Part shown: one piece after another, positions 63,621 to 64,000 of the stretch
Layout of the letters: every line of letters begins with the position of its first letter
How positions within the stretch are numbered: position 1 is the stretch's first letter
Assembly (NCBI GenBank): GCA_022606425.2
Contig: JAHDVF020000512.1
Span: forward strand, 1 to 64,000
Direction of reading: 5' to 3'
Length of the DNA: 64,000 bases
Source of the DNA: Lepidostoma basale
Lineage: Eukaryota > Arthropoda > Insecta > Trichoptera > Lepidostomatidae
The notes under the pieces: model-generated
Seen by the model: only the letters and a program-made list of their open reading frames with translations
Told to the model about the DNA's origin: nothing
Database searches by the model: none
Translations under genes and position numbers: made by a program

Positions 63621-64000
63621 AACTTTATTTATATTAGTATTCGTCTCCTATTCGCTCGCCCCACATGTACATCATCCGGTCACATATTGGACTGGTAAAT
63701 TACCATCCCTTTGTTTCTTTACTGTTGTTTTTTTTTTTTTTTTCCGTAATTTCTAATTTCTATCATGTTATGTTCTTATCAATCCTATGCATGTAAATTC
63801 TAATTTATATTATGTTATGTTCTTTTCTATCTCATGTAATTTCTAATTTCTCTTATGTTATCCTTATTCTCGTTTTTGTGTTTTGCCGTTATATGTTAGT
63901 TGTCTGTCTATTTGCCCAAATTTTTTATATTACCTTTGTAACTAAACATGTCATTTTTGTAAAAGCTCTTTTTGAATTCACATAGATTTTAAACTTTATT
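63594..64000 (+). repeat. LINE 3' UTR with direct and tandem repeats
   Basis: GAATTCATATAGATTTTAAA at about 63603 recurs as GAATTCACATAGATTTTAAA at about 63975, 372 bp apart. Between them, about 63745-63870 has nearly three copies of a 44-bp unit starting TAATTTCTAATTTCTAT. The second direct repeat runs off the window. Confidence 0.6.

Noticed and set aside
1..64000. CRISPR arrays, bacterial operons or viral genes
   Set aside because: No spaced direct-repeat arrays, no dense ORF arrangement and no viral protein motifs; spliced gene and LINE/SINE content are eukaryotic.

Overview
The window looks like insect nuclear DNA, most likely from a moth or butterfly. It is AT-rich, holds one spliced insect gene at its right end, and is otherwise packed with 5'-truncated LINE ends, a tRNA-headed SINE, hAT and mariner DNA transposons, and many small palindromic repeats. 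The lepidopteran assignment is an inference from the gene type and repeat style. No bacterial, organellar or viral genes were seen.

The only convincing host gene is a chaoptin-family leucine-rich-repeat protein on the + strand. Its coding exons are 56196-56340, 56981-57125, 59665-59775 and 59850-62821, all joining in frame, and the gene continues past the right edge. A splice acceptor just before the start codon implies an upstream 5' UTR exon. A GC-rich island near 32.3 kb with an initiator and a correctly spaced DPE is a candidate core promoter, though its link to this gene is unproven.

From 1 to 56 kb there is mainly mobile DNA. I separate it by letter. LINE A is the commonest: its C-terminal RT region ends in a UUCG-type hairpin and a (TTAG)n tail. 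Repeat B carries the same tail on an unrelated body. SINE C has a tRNA-like head. LINEs D, E, F, G, H, I, J and K are mostly C-terminal reverse-transcriptase remnants. L, T, P, Q, R and S are non-autonomous repeats. A cecropia-like mariner (36242-37526) has perfect 30-bp ends but a frameshifted transposase. Several nested insertions can be ordered from target duplications (9.36 kb, 24.65-26.5 kb, 30.5 kb, 55.4 kb).

The most unusual signal is structural. Many of the palindromic repeats share one small RNA-like layout: CTGANGA, one extra base, a short hairpin, GAA, a self-complementary A...T block, then C or T. This is the layout of a minimal hammerhead ribozyme of the kind described in Penelope-like retroelement terminal repeats, where helix III is so short that two copies may pair. 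The helix III block differs between families (ACATGT, ACCGGT, ACAGCTGT, ACTGCAGT, ACTAGT, ACGT, ACACGTGT) yet stays self-complementary, which is what one would expect if pairing matters. No Penelope-type protein was recognised in the window.
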